Positions 39,061 through 50,100 of a stretch of 64,000 bases of DNA are shown one piece after another. Position 1 is the stretch's first letter, and each line of letters opens with the position of its first letter. The notes under the pieces were generated by a model that saw nothing but the letters and a program-made list of their open reading frames with translations, made no database searches and was not told the DNA's origin. The stretch is taken from contig CM068382.1 in assembly GCA_034770075.1 (NCBI GenBank), positions 9,938,685-10,002,684 on the forward strand. The letters run 5' to 3'. A program made the position numbers and the translations under genes. Origin of the DNA: Aralia elata (Eukaryota > Streptophyta > Magnoliopsida > Apiales > Araliaceae).

Positions 39061-39218
39061 AATTGTTGTTCAGAGAAACTGAAAATTCATTAACGTGGAA
39101 AAAATAGTTGGTATTAATAATCAAGAAACTGTGATGTCAAATAAATTGACTAGATAAGATAACAACTACCAAGATATTGCTTCCAAAATTTTACAAGTTA
39201 TCTCCTCAACTGCTCCAC
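38590..39218. repeat. Parent arm of the inverted duplication (FEX exon 1 region)
   Basis: This segment covers FEX coding exon 1, part of intron 1 and 140 bases of the leader intron. It reappears in opposite orientation at 41122-41701. The copied intron sequence shows that the duplication was made at DNA level, not through mRNA. Confidence 0.88.
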
Positions 39219-39397
39219 AGCTTGAACATTGTTTAATCTTTTTCCTTTTACGGTTTTACTTTCATTTCTAAGGGGATTGTAAAATTCTTTTTTGTAATCC
39301 TAAAACCCATGCAATAATTACATCCACTCAATGTTCAAGCTGAGTACTTCAGAAGGGCCACAACCTATTAGATTCTTATATTTATATGTATATAATA

Positions 39398-39654
39398 CTC
39401 CTTCCGTTTCAAATATAAGATCATTATTGACTTTTTAAAATCAACTAAAGACATTTTCAAATTCAAAATTGACATGAATTCTTTAAATTTTATTCGATAC
39501 AATGATTAATATCGTAAACTATCTCAAAAGTACTACTCATTGTAAAGTTTATTTTTTGATAATTTTTAATATATCATCTTAATTTTGAATTTGTAAATGT
39601 ATCAAATTGACTTTTTAAAGTCAATAATGATCTTATAATTTGGAACGGAGGGAG
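39398..39654. mobile_element. Stowaway-like MITE in the FEX leader intron
   Basis: A 257-bp element with ends CTCCTTCCGTTTCAAATATA and inverted CTCCCTCCGTTCCAAATTAT, flanked by TA on both sides. It belongs to the same broad class as the 6338-6595 MITE but has a different interior. Confidence 0.88.
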
Positions 39655-39942
39655 TATTAAACAGTAAATTTGAAGCAATCATCAGTCTATGTGGCATATA
39701 CAAACAAAAGATGAAAGTTATTACATAGCCGCTTGGTTGTTTCCAAATCATAACTATTTAAATTCTGGTTTAACATAGTGTATGAGTTCCCAAATTGAGT
39801 GGACCCCAAATATTAAATTACTAGTTACTTTGTTTTTTGTTTTTTTATGGTGGCGGGGTTAAAGATCTATCCTCCACTATGAGGCAACATAGTACTATTA
39901 AGAAAAACAAAAACTACATAGTACTAATAAAAAACAATAATT

Positions 39943-40180
39943 CTATGGAGCTCGGGAATGAAAACCGGTTTGGGGACTTTTTTTTTTTTTTTGGTTTTTT
40001 TTTTACTCCCAAATAATTTATATGATTTATTGGAATTGAAATTTAAAAAAAAAACAGTCATTTAGGTATGATTTGTATGATTTAGATATGTATCTGAATC
40101 ATACCTAAATCACTGTTTATTTGAGAGTAAAAAAAAAAAAAAACGTTCCCAAACCGGTTTCCATTCCCCGGCCTCCATAG
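39943..40180. mobile_element. Short inverted-repeat element (MITE) in the FEX leader intron
   Basis: The left end CTATGGAGCTCGGGAATGAA matches the inverted right end CTATGGAGGCCGGGGAATGG, and both continue into AAACCGGTTTGGG. The core shares sequence with 30275-30465. The A/T homopolymer runs inside would form a hairpin. No firm target duplication was found. Confidence 0.78.
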
Positions 40181-40670
40181 AAGGACTCAATAAAAAACCA
40201 AAAAGAACACCACTAACAACCCTTGATCCAATTGGTATTGAGACAAAATGGCTAAAACCTCAAAAGTTCATGAATATTTCTAGTTCATAAACACAACTAA
40301 CTCTAGAATGAAAACTATAATATCAGATAAAGTTTCCAAATCATACCACAACAGCAAAACTTTTAGTACCTTTTGACGATTAAATTAACATAAAAGAACT
40401 TTATGTATGAAGAGAGATTGTAATATATTATTAAATTCAAACCCGTGTAGATATATATTGACCAATCATACATCCAACCCACCAATAATCAAATTTATAT
40501 ATATCTACATCTAATGTTTAATACCTATACTGATATTTGACGAAGATTGACTTGCCTTTCTTGGTCGGCGACTGAAATCGGCGAAGAGGACTTGGGTTTC
40601 TTCCTTCCGGCGACTGATTTCGATAGAGGTGAGAGAGAAAGAGGCGTTTACAGAGTGGCGGTGATTTTAT

Positions 40671-41121
40671 ATCAGCTTATGACCATTTATTTTAGTGGCA
40701 TATCCAACAAATAACAAAAATAAAAAACAGGGCAGCACCAACCCCTAAAAAAAACAATTACGTAAACAATATTTTAATATTAACAATCTATTAATATAGT
40801 TATTAAATTAAATTTTGGGTTTAAATCTCTATAAATTTTTTAAAAAAAATAAAGATTGAAAATAAAATTAATATAGTTATTAAATTAAATTTTGGGTTTA
40901 AATTTCTATAAAAAAAATTTTAAAAAAATAAAGATTGAAAAGAAAACATAATAAGATAATTACCTTCCAATTTATTTTTTGTCAAAAGAAAAAAGTTATT
41001 ATTTAAATTTTTTTTTTAAAAGTTAATTAAAATATAAAAAAAAATTAAATATTATGATTATTGTCAGTCTATTTTACGTCGGTGACACAGTTGTTACCTG
41101 TACCATGTTTAGTTCTTTAAA
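40671..41121. other. Upstream region of FEX, AT-rich
   Basis: This is the likely promoter side of the minus-strand FEX gene. It includes a short imperfect tandem repeat around 40790-40940 (TTAATATAGTTATTAAATTA, twice). No gene is seen. Confidence 0.45.
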
Positions 41122-41701
41122 GTGGAGCAGTTGAGGAGATGGCTTATAAAATTTTGGAAGCAATATCTTGGTAGTTGTTATCTTATGTAGTCAATTAATT
41201 TGACATCACGGTTTCTTGATTATTAGTACCAACTATTTATTTCCACGTGAATGAATTTTCAGTTTGGCTGAACAACAATTATGGATGGTGAGATTAATTC
41301 TTCTATAATTTTATGGGTTGTGGGGGGGCCCTCATCTAGATGATGACACAGAAAGTGAGTCTGTTTGTGATATTGGCGATCGAGCACTTGCCACTGCCAG
41401 CAATGGGTACAGTGGGGGAGTGGCAGGATTCGTTTCTCTGTTGACAATGTCTCAGATATATAATAGTACTTTTGTGGTTCCCATCCAAGAGGATACCCAT
41501 GGATTTAACTGCTTCAAATACTATATCTGTGTTGCCATTACCATTGCAAATTCTATCTCCTCTATCAACTGATGCAATGGTACACCCTGGAGAAAGAAAG
41601 GAAGTGAAGAGTTTTCATTCAAACTTTCGTTGTTATCATTGTTGATGGAAGTTTGTTGGAAACATACATAATTTTACTGATAACTGATCATTTCTATCAA
41701 T
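41122..41701 (+). pseudogene. Inverted, broken copy of FEX exon 1
   Basis: The plus strand here matches the minus strand of 38590-39218, including leader-intron sequence, the acceptor, the ATG region (41281) and the start of intron 1. The reading frame is wrecked by deletions near 41300 and by small indels; only pieces such as HLDDDTESES and FVVPIQEDTH survive. The two copies face each other across about 1.9 kb that contains the FEX promoter side and leader exon. Confidence 0.88.
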
Positions 41702-41929
41702 ACATGAAATCTCATCGCGATGGTAATTGGGTAAATAATTCTCGCAATATATAAAAGGACTTCTCTGTTAATAATAATATTTCAGTACTATTGCTTTTGA
41801 TAAGTTGCATACTTTTAAATTGATATCGTCTCTCCATCAATGTGCCCTGGGCTTATTCCTGAACATATATTATCTGATATTATATATGTGTATGTATATA
41901 TTCTGACCCCTTTGGGGGACTGTTGCTTA

Positions 41930-42323
41930 AAATCTTTCCTTATAAAAAGGAAAAGATATAGGTCGGAACCCTAAAGTTTTGAACAAACTAAATGGATAGG
42001 TTTGGGCCTAAGCCACATAGATAGAAATAGAATTTGAGGAAGAAGAATGGCAGAAATAGGGACGAAATAGGTAAAGGGAGAAAAGCTCAAAGAGTCTCTC
42101 TCAGTTTTTCATTTCATTCATCAAGCATAAGAAATTACATCATTCTTTACATATTTATACTAGAGCTTTCTTGCTGGAAAATAATGCTAAACCTATACCA
42201 ACTTCCTTAGTAACTAACTCACATGGAGCATGCTGATTCTAGAGACTACTATTAGTTACTATTTCCTAAAATAACCTTGATACTAATTTAAATAGTTGGG
42301 GTTTGACAATCTCCTCCCTCTTT
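41930..42323 (-). mobile_element. Ty3/gypsy-like LTR relic with polypurine tract
   Basis: On the minus strand a polypurine tract AAAGAGGGAGGAGAT (42323-42309) is followed by TGTCAAACCCCAACTATTTA, the start of an LTR. Further in there are a promoter-like CTAGTATAAATATG and A-rich sequence. Just before the tract, CATGAGGACATGGGTGTTCT resembles the usual end of gypsy pol. The left boundary is approximate and pol is mostly gone. Confidence 0.6.
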
Positions 42324-42879
42324 AGAACACCCATGTCCTCATGGGTTTGCAAATTGTAGGGCTTTTCTTGCTCCATTTCTTGCATAATTGTGCTTGTTGA
42401 GTTTGTCTTCTCTTGTGCCAATCCTCCAGGGTCAAAAACCATGGCCAGAAATTTACAAAGTTTTCCTTTTCCACTTCCTTTTTCATGGCCATCTACCTAC
42501 TTGAAAAGAAGCAAAGAAATCTGGTGAAGGACCTTTTTGATATTAGCTAATTCTGCCCAACTATCAAAATCAAAATCAAAATCATCATTCTTTATTGGAA
42601 AGAGCTCGTCACCAGATTGTAGGTTCACCTTAGGAGGACTAGTCCAAGCTCTTCTGAAATTTTCAAAGGCTTTTCATCATATGTTTCCTTCCACTGGAGA
42701 GCATTTTTCTGCATACATTGTGGTTAACAAGAAGAAGAATGAACTCAGATGAAACACTGAAAAAAAGATTTGCTATGTAGGAATACTTGGATTTCTCTAC
42801 CAATGACTCATTTTTCTGGAGTCTTCAAGAGTTCAGGTTTCACCATCCAAAATCCAATGACTCATTTTTCCAGAGTTCA
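42324..42879. other. Retroelement-derived or unassigned sequence with a 53-bp tandem repeat
   Basis: The minus strand here may be degenerate gypsy pol tail. I cannot confirm a domain. A two-copy repeat with 53-base spacing sits at 42801-42895, with core CAATGACTCATTTTTC followed by AGAGTTCAGGTTTCACCATC. Confidence 0.4.
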
Positions 42880-43095
42880 GGTTTCACCATCCTTTACACT
42901 AGCAGCATAAGTATCCTTTAGTGCAGATTCATCTTTATAGTGGTGAAAATTCAAACTAGCACAGTTTGCATTTTCTTTCATCGCCTTGTCAAACATGTTC
43001 CTTCCGATGCATCCAATGTAATTGGGTGTTTCAGGAACTTGAAGCGTCCATTTAGCAATTCTGATTGGTTTTTGTTCAGCATGTTCAGCAAGGTT
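42880..43095 (-). pseudogene. Adenosine kinase gene fragment
   Basis: A minus-strand frame of about 72 residues reads RIAKWTLQVPETPNYIGCIG then KAMKENANCASLNFHHYKDE followed by a SALKDTYAASVKDGE tail. From memory it aligns with plant adenosine kinase (RVAQWMLQ...YIGCIGKDKYGEAMKK...VHYYEDE.APTGTC). Adenosine kinase makes AMP from adenosine; this piece is far too short to work and has lost conserved Gly and Cys residues. It ends next to the duplicated EDR2-like segment. It may be a retroposed or captured fragment, since no intron interrupts the frame. Confidence 0.7.
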
Positions 43096-44188
43096 CCCCC
43101 AGTGTTTAAAGGGTGGACGGACTTGGGAATTGAAAGAGCAATACCAATGAATAGATCTGCACAATCATTTTTCTTCAAAAGACGACATGCAACTTTAAGT
43201 ACATTGTAAATACCATTTAGTGTTGAATAAAGTCACGGATCATGTTGCTTACAATCTGTTTTTTTCCAGGGGTCCTGGATAGTCAAGCAGAGTGTCGGAA
43301 AGAAAGCATGCCTAGTAGGCCAAGCACTCGAAATTAACTACTTTCAGGGAAATAACTACTTGGAGGTAAAACACAATCGCAAAAAATATTATAATCAGTA
43401 AGAACAGTAATTTTATATTTAGATTTTGGATTTTATATGTTTTCGTAGTTAATTATTTGGAATCTTGGGGTGAGTCGGGATTTGGACATGGCAAAACTGG
43501 GTTGAAATGTTGTGCACTAATAAACATAAATATAAATAACGAAAAAGGGGAGGGATATTTTGTTACAAGTAGCTAGATAGTCCTATCCTAATCATTCTGA
43601 TAGATAAGACTACTTGATTTTCCCAGTTCATATGATTGATGCACAGTCGTATGTGCCTTTATGGATATGCATTTCATACAAAATTAACCAGACTCTTCAA
43701 GCCAGCATGATAAAGATGGTCATGCATCATGCCTTAAGTATAGATTTGTGACTCTATATAGTAAGGGAATGCAGTTATGTTATATTTTGTTATTTCTGAA
43801 ATCTCAAGTCATAATTTTAGCTTGGAATCGATATTGGTTCATCTACAGTTGCCAGGGGTGTGGTCAGCCTGGTTTCTTAAACAATCTTGTTATTGAAATG
43901 GCATTCTTGATACAGGTAAAGTAAGTCTACTTTTACAGCAGAAAATAGGTTTAACACAATTACATGTAGAAAGTCTTGATTGTCTATGTCCCCTTCTAAT
44001 TCACAAATTGTAAATGGATAGTGATAGTGAAAGCGGTACAAAATTAAGTTTATTGACATTTACTAAAAGAAGTCTTTACACATTGAAAAATTGAGATGAA
44101 GAAAGTATTCCTCATTTTTGTTAAACTGTGCCGTGTGATCATGAATTGTTGTATGTACAATTTGTTGATTACCATAAAAGAAGCTCCG

Positions 44189-44618
44189 TGTTAGGACATG
44201 GTTTGGGAGGCCCGACCCCACGTGGAGGATTTTACCTTACGTTGAGGTCTTTGCTGGTTGGGATTAACCCAGTTAAGGAATGTAATTTCCAAACCTATAC
44301 TTGTGTCTGAACCGGGTTGGTTTGCATGATTTGATTGAGAGTGATGGAATGTCATGCGGCCGTGTGGGGCCAGCCACAATAAGTGGAGGATGAGGTATAA
44401 ATACAAGACTGCTTTCTCGTTTTAAAGGTAATGCAAAAACAATGCACTAAAGTTATAAACCTCCATTGTTATATACCTTGTTCAACCTGTACTAACTCTT
44501 ACACCGGAGCTATCCCTTAACGGCAAAACCGCCCGGAACTCTGAGTGTGGTCTCGTTTCTGTGCAGGGTTGACGCACTCTAGGTGATTGAAGTGCGTGGA
44601 CGAATCTTGGTGTTAACC
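44189..44618 (+). mobile_element. Solo LTR in the duplicated EDR2-like segment
   Basis: Comparison with 27800-27830 shows a clean 430-bp insertion starting TGTTAGGACATGGTTTGGGA and ending GGTGTTAACC. It is flanked by CTCCG (44184-44188) and TTCCG (44619-44623), a 5-bp duplication with one change; the empty site in the parent reads CTCCG once. It contains a TATA-like GAGGTATAAATACAAG and a leader-like tail. One LTR with no internal region indicates recombination between two LTRs. Confidence 0.88.
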
Positions 44619-44964
44619 TTCCGTATTGTGCTATGCCAAAGTCCAGTGATGATTTAAGGGATTGTTGCTCATTTCTAAATGACAATGTATTTGTTAAACA
44701 GGCTAACACACCCGACGAGCTTCCTGAGCATCTTCTTGGAACCTGTCGGCTTAACCATCTGGATGCCTCTAAATCTGTTTTGGTGAATGAAATGAACACT
44801 ACTTGAGAGGACCATCCATCCCGGGATATACAGTAGTGTATGTTCTGTTTTGCTGTTCATATGTTGTTGATTGTGTGCGCGTGAGAGAGAGAGAAAGAGA
44901 TGTAAATAATTAATTGGCCGCTCACTTTCAATATCTAGATTGTGAATTCTATCATACTCTCTCA

Positions 44965-45251
44965 CGGACAAGTATCCCTTCCATTTCATTCTCCCTCTAT
45001 TTCGGTCAAGTTCACTAATTTGACTTACTAACAAAATTGTTAGTAATGATCCAAATATGTTAGTGAAAATTCTTTTAGACTTTTAACGGTGAAAAAATAT
45101 CGGATTACTAATTTTTTTTTTTAGGATTGATCTTAATATCATTAACTATCTACTAACATATTTGGATCATTACTAACAATTTTATTAGTAAATTAAATTA
45201 GTGAACTTGACCGAAATAGAAGGAGAATGAAATGAAGGGGATTCTTGTCCG
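44965..45251. mobile_element. Long-armed inverted-repeat element in the duplicated segment
   Basis: About 110 bases at each end are inverted copies, starting CGGACAAGTATCCCTTCCAT and, on the inverted right, CGGACAAGAATCCCCTTCAT, then CTATTTCGGTCAAGTTCACT. Only about 70 bases lie between the arms, so a transcript would fold into a long hairpin. It is absent from the parental copy at 28160. The target duplication cannot be fixed exactly. Confidence 0.87.
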
Positions 45252-45607
45252 TAATCTTACTTATTTTTTTCCCTCATTTGATATAATAGAGCCTCCACTT
45301 CAAATGAGTTACTTTAAATGCTTATTAAATACCTCAACATGCTCTCTCTCAGTCTCTCTCTCTCTATATATATATAACACGCATCTCTTGTCCCACTAAT
45401 ATGTGTGCTCCATTCAAGTGTTAGTTAAACTTATATTCAGTCAATTCATCTTGATCTGTTCATCAATATTTTTGATAGTTGAAAGACATTTTTCTTCTCT
45501 CTTTTTTTTTTGCATTTTTTTCTCTTTTTAATCTCTATTGATATCTCATTCCCCCCCCCCCTCTCTATTACTCTATATAAATTTCATAACCTCACATAGT
45601 TTATATT

Positions 45608-46045
45608 AAATAATGTATATTTATGTTATACAAATTAAAGTAGAAATATATTATAATTCTTTTATGTCTTTTTGTTATGTAAGCAAAATTTCTTAATTTT
45701 AATGAAAAGATAAAAATTTATTGAGCCTACATTGGTTGAGGCTCTCACAAGCAACTCAAAAGGATAATGCCAGAAATTTTGAATTTTGAATTTCAAATGA
45801 TAACATTAAGTAAAATAAATGATATTTTATATCACAAACACAAAAAATACATATTCAATCAAAAATTATTTGAATTTTCACATAATAATAATAATAGAAT
45901 AATGCCACAGAAATAAACTATTGTACAAACATTTTACAAATTGTTGATGTAACATATTTTCATATGACATTTTTAAAAACTAAATTACCACGTCATATAA
46001 AGTTATGTCATATGATAGTATAACACATCAACAGTTTATAAAATA
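45608..46045. other. AT-rich region between the duplication and the MITE
   Basis: No gene or clear element is visible. Confidence 0.45.
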
Positions 46046-46302
46046 CTCCCTCCGTCCCAAATTAATTGCTTTTCTAGGACTTTTTTAAGTCAAATTGACT
46101 ATTTTTAAAATTAATAATTAAGTATATATAAATATATTTCTAAAATTATAAAAATTGAAATTAGTAATAAATTGTATATACTTTCTTTTGGTTATAATAT
46201 CTTCACCTATATGTTAGCAAAAATAGTAAAAAAATTAGTTTTAAAAATAGTCAATTTGACTTTAAAAAGTCCTAGAAATGCAATTAATTTGGGACGGAGT
46301 GA
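46046..46302. mobile_element. Stowaway-like MITE, copy 3, upstream of TPST
   Basis: A 257-bp element in reverse orientation to copies 1 and 2, with left end CTCCCTCCGTCCCAAATTAA and right end TTAATTTGGGACGGAGTGA, flanked by TA. It sits about 200 bases before the likely TPST transcript start. Confidence 0.92.
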
Positions 46303-46329
46303 TATTTGTACAGTAATTTATGTTTGTAG

Positions 46330-46331
<2 letters not shown>

Positions 46332-46395
<64 letters not shown>
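46332..46395. repeat. (AAT)n microsatellite upstream of TPST
   Basis: About 20 uninterrupted AAT units lie directly after the MITE. Confidence 0.96.
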
Positions 46396-46398
<3 letters not shown>

Positions 46399-46499
46399 TA
46401 ATAGGGACCGAAGAAGGTAACACGAAACATTCCATTTAGCTATCCACTAGCAAAATTCATAGACTATTTTAGCACCACGTTCAAAGTTCCAACGCCCTT

Positions 46500-47148
46500 T
46501 TGACTTTATATTTTCTCCAATTCAACTATCTCTATCTCTATCTGCCGTTAAATCACACTTTTCAGTTTCTCAAACGTCAAACATTCAATCTCTCTGTCTC
46601 TGTCTCCGTCTCCAGACCAACATTAAATAGAAGTCGGATAATTTCCCGGCATTGGTCTGTAAACTGTAATCCGGCGAGACAAAGATTAGTTCTTGGGGAA
46701 AATCAAGTGCTTCGATCGGGAAGATTGTGAACAATCTCTAATCCTGAGCTTTGTCCGGTGGACTCCCGACACCTTTTTACCGGAATATTTGGACACAAGA
46801 TCTCCCATCTCGATACAGGTTTGGCCATTTCGCCCCAAAGCTCGTTTTTCTAAAAAAAAAAAAAAAATGTTTTTTTCCCCAATGTTCTACATATGTTTGC
46901 AAAGCTCATCTATCAACATGTTTCTTTCTTGCTATTTATCTATCCTCTCTCCCCCAATTTACTTTAGGGTTTTTTGGTAGGTTTTGTATACTACCGTGCA
47001 TTTTTGGAATAATGTTTGTTAGTTATGAAACTTTAATCTTGAGATGCTGATTGAGGTGAATTTAATTATTGGAGGTTTCTGACTATGGAAAGTTGTTACT
47101 GTATTTGTTACTCTGTTAATTGATTGAAGTGTTATAGTGGGAATTCAG
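46500..47148 (+). other. Likely TPST leader exon and 5' UTR intron
   Basis: A GC-richer leader at about 46590-46818 ends CGATACAG before GTTTGGCC, a possible donor. An acceptor GGAATTCAG ends at 47148, three bases before the ATG. The leader start is inferred. Confidence 0.5.
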
Positions 47149-47151
47149 TGA

Positions 47152-50100
47152 ATGGATCATGCTCTCAAGTTCGCTTTGCTGCTGCCTCTACTGCTTATTG
47201 GGGTTGGTATGTATATCTCTACAAACTACTTTCATTAATTGCAATTCCATTTTTTTAATAGAACTCATTCATTTCATGTATAACATGATTATCCTTTCGG
47301 AGTTTAACTAAAAATGCATGACTATAATTAGTGCTGCATTCACTTACAAAAAGTGTAAGAAATTGATTCAAGTTTGAAGCTGAAGTTTTTACTTCTTAGA
47401 ATCATATACTGTAGAACTCCAGCATCTTAACATGGTATATTATTTTCCTTTTCCATTGTTATCTATTCACTTGTTTTTGTTAGAATCTGCAGAGGTTGCT
47501 TTTGGTTCCTAGGCTATAAAAATGTCATATTTTTTAATTGCAGCTTACTTTTAGCGTATGATGCAAAATTTAGGCAAGATCATGTAATCATTACTTTCAT
47601 ATTTTTAATGGAGCCATTATCTATGAACATAGACTGGAGTCTTTGCTAATGGAGTTTATACTTTCATATCACAGCTTGTACCACAATAAATGCGTCTACT
47701 ATAAAAAAGGATTTTGAGCATTGTGAAAATACAGTCAAGCAGTGGGCCTCTTCTTCCTTTCGTTTAGATGTCAAAGATGATAAACATATATTGCAGGACT
47801 TGCTGTTTTTCCTTCACGTCCCAAGAACAGGAGGGCGGACATATTTTCATTGGTAATATTCTTAAGATGTGAGACAATATTCCTTTTCATCTTATAAATA
47901 GTATTTCAAAAAAAAAAATTAAAGAAAGAAAAGAAACATAATGAAGGGCATAATAACTCATTGTTTATAATAATATTTGATATCTACAGTTTCTTGAAAA
48001 AGCTGTACAATAGCTCTTTTGAATGCCCTCGTTCCTATGATAAGTTGCGGTTCAATCCCAGGTACATTTTACTTTCTCATATATATATATATATATGTAT
48101 TTTCTCATGAATATAATTATTAGATGTTGGCTGTCAAACACGTTAACTGATTTACTCATTGATCCATCTCATGGTCTGATGAATAAAAGCACATGGCAAT
48201 CATGAGTCATCCATTGGCCCCAATCCACTGTTCTAATAGTATCTTCAATGGTCATTTTAACTCTCCACAAGTCCATCTAAAAGATCATGACTAAAAGTAC
48301 TACCGGTAGTAACTTGGGCCTTATATACATATCAAATTATTTCACATGTCTAGATATGGGATTGGGGTGTTACAACTATGCTTCTAACGAACGACTATTA
48401 TACTTCCATAATGTTTTTAAGATTGTGATAATATATACTGTCTTAAGATGTTGATGATGTAGGACTCTTGGTATAGTGAGATTTTTTATAGTCCTCTTTG
48501 TCATCTGCTTCTTGCAAATAGTTTAAAAGGAACATCTAGGGTTTTCCTTGTTGATAAACAAGTTTAAGATAACGAATTTATTATTCACAAAAGAGATGGA
48601 ACACATAATGAAAAGCTAGTTCTAGTACCATCATAGATTTATTAATATAATACACATATATATACATATACAATATGGTGGAGAATATATTATAAATGGG
48701 ATGGTGGAGCACTCTAAGGTAGTGGAATTTATGGAATTATCAACAAGAAAAACTCTAGACGTACCCTTTGAACTATCTAAAGAAACAGATGACGGAGAGG
48801 TATAAAAAAAATCTCACTACACTTATTTATTTATTTTTTTGGCTAATTTAAGACATAATTTAAACTCACACATGCTACTTTGCCACTGCAAAGGTTTGAG
48901 CTCCCACCCTCTTGGTACACAAGAGGTGGGGCTAACCACTTGGCCAAGGCCCTAGGTTATACATCACCATGCTTATCAAGTCGTCGCCTAGGCGACGCTT
49001 AGGCGTCCAAGCGGTAGAAATTGTTAAGGCGTTTGGACGACTTGGTTGAAGGTGTGAAAGGCGAGCGTTTAGCTAACAAAGGCGACGCCTTGGACGCGAC
49101 TCGGACGACTGAAATTCAAAGCGATCGACTTGGTTTTTGTGGGTTTGGTTTGACCAGAGCTTAATCGGGTAAAAAAAAAAGGAGCAGCTGCTAAAAGCCT
49201 GATCGATCGATCACAACAACAGACTACTCCGGCAGACGGCAGCTCGCGATCTACAGATACTTCTTCTTCTACTACTTCTATTCTTCTTCTTCTCTTCTTC
49301 TTTTCTTCTACAGTCTCCGATCTCTTTTTCTTTTTTTCATTCTGTTATCCTTCTGGCTTCTGGGTATTCTGCCCATTTTTTATTGATATGGCCACATGCT
49401 GCCCAATTTTTTACTGTCATGCTGCCCAATTTTTATTGACATGGCCACACGCTGCCTAATTTTTTATTGTCATGTTGCCCAATTTTTATTGACATGGTCA
49501 CATGCTGCCTAATTTTTTATTGTCATGTTGCCCAATTTGTATTGACATGGCCACATGATGCCCATTTTTTTATTGACATCCTGCCTAATTTTTTTTCTTT
49601 CTTCATTTACTGTGCAAGTGTGTATTCTGCTTTGTTGGTTGTTGGTTGCTGCTTAATTTTTTTTCAAAACAATTTCTGAACACATTGGAAATCACCAGAG
49701 ACAACTTGCCCCTGTTTTCAAATTTTGAATAAGAAGTATTTGGCTACATATATAAACACACATTATTTTTTAATTAATAAATAATTAGGTAAAATGATTT
49801 TATTTTGAAACTAATAAAAGTTAATTTAATGTAGGAAAAGACAAGGGTAAAACTAAAAAAAAAATTAATAAGAAAATTGACCAAACCAAAATAAAAATAA
49901 TAATAATCAAATTGTTTATTTAATTTTAATATAGATTAGCTATGTTTGAAAATTCAATTCCAAATCTTGAAATTAAATTGAACTTAAAATTCTAGCTAAG
50001 TTTTAATTTTATAGAATTGCAAATGTGTTTTCGGAAGATACTAAGATGTTGCCTAGTTTTTCAAAAGATAAAAGGAAGATGATTCAAAGGATATAAGTTT

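Larger units (their letters stand above)
39079..40524 (-). other. 5' UTR intron of FEX
   Basis: On the minus strand the acceptor GAATTTTCAG ends at 39079, 18 bases before the ATG. A GC-richer leader exon lies at about 40525-40670. The donor may be ATAG|GTATTA at 40524, or a GC-type AAAG|GCAAGT at 40555; the sequence alone does not decide. The intron carries the MITEs at 39398-39654 and 39943-40180. Confidence 0.55.
43140..45607 (+). pseudogene. Duplicated 3' end of the EDR2-like gene (exons 19-21), broken
   Basis: The segment copies 26736-28460 including introns and the 3' flank, in the same orientation. Exon equivalents are 43270-43365, 43821-43915 and 44702-44806. In the second, 7 bases have been lost between two GGTT repeats, shifting the frame into TAA after SLVS. 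The copy has no promoter, PH or START exons. A solo LTR (44189-44618) and an inverted-repeat element (44965-45251) are present only in this copy, so they inserted after the duplication. Identity in exons and introns is high, so the event is fairly young. Confidence 0.93.

Noticed and set aside
40525..40560. Definite GC-AG intron in the FEX leader
   Set aside because: AAAG|GCAAGT is a good GC-type donor, but a normal ATAG|GTATTA lies 31 bases further downstream, so the claim cannot be made from sequence.
41318..41572. 84-codon plus-strand frame with exporter-like residues
   Set aside because: It is a chance frame through the inverted broken copy of FEX exon 1, entering in the wrong phase and ending in frameshifted sequence; not a separate gene.
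46172..46420. 82-codon frame ending in poly-Asn
   Set aside because: It runs through the Stowaway-like MITE into the AAT microsatellite; both are non-coding, and the same MITE gives a similar frame at 6239-6469.
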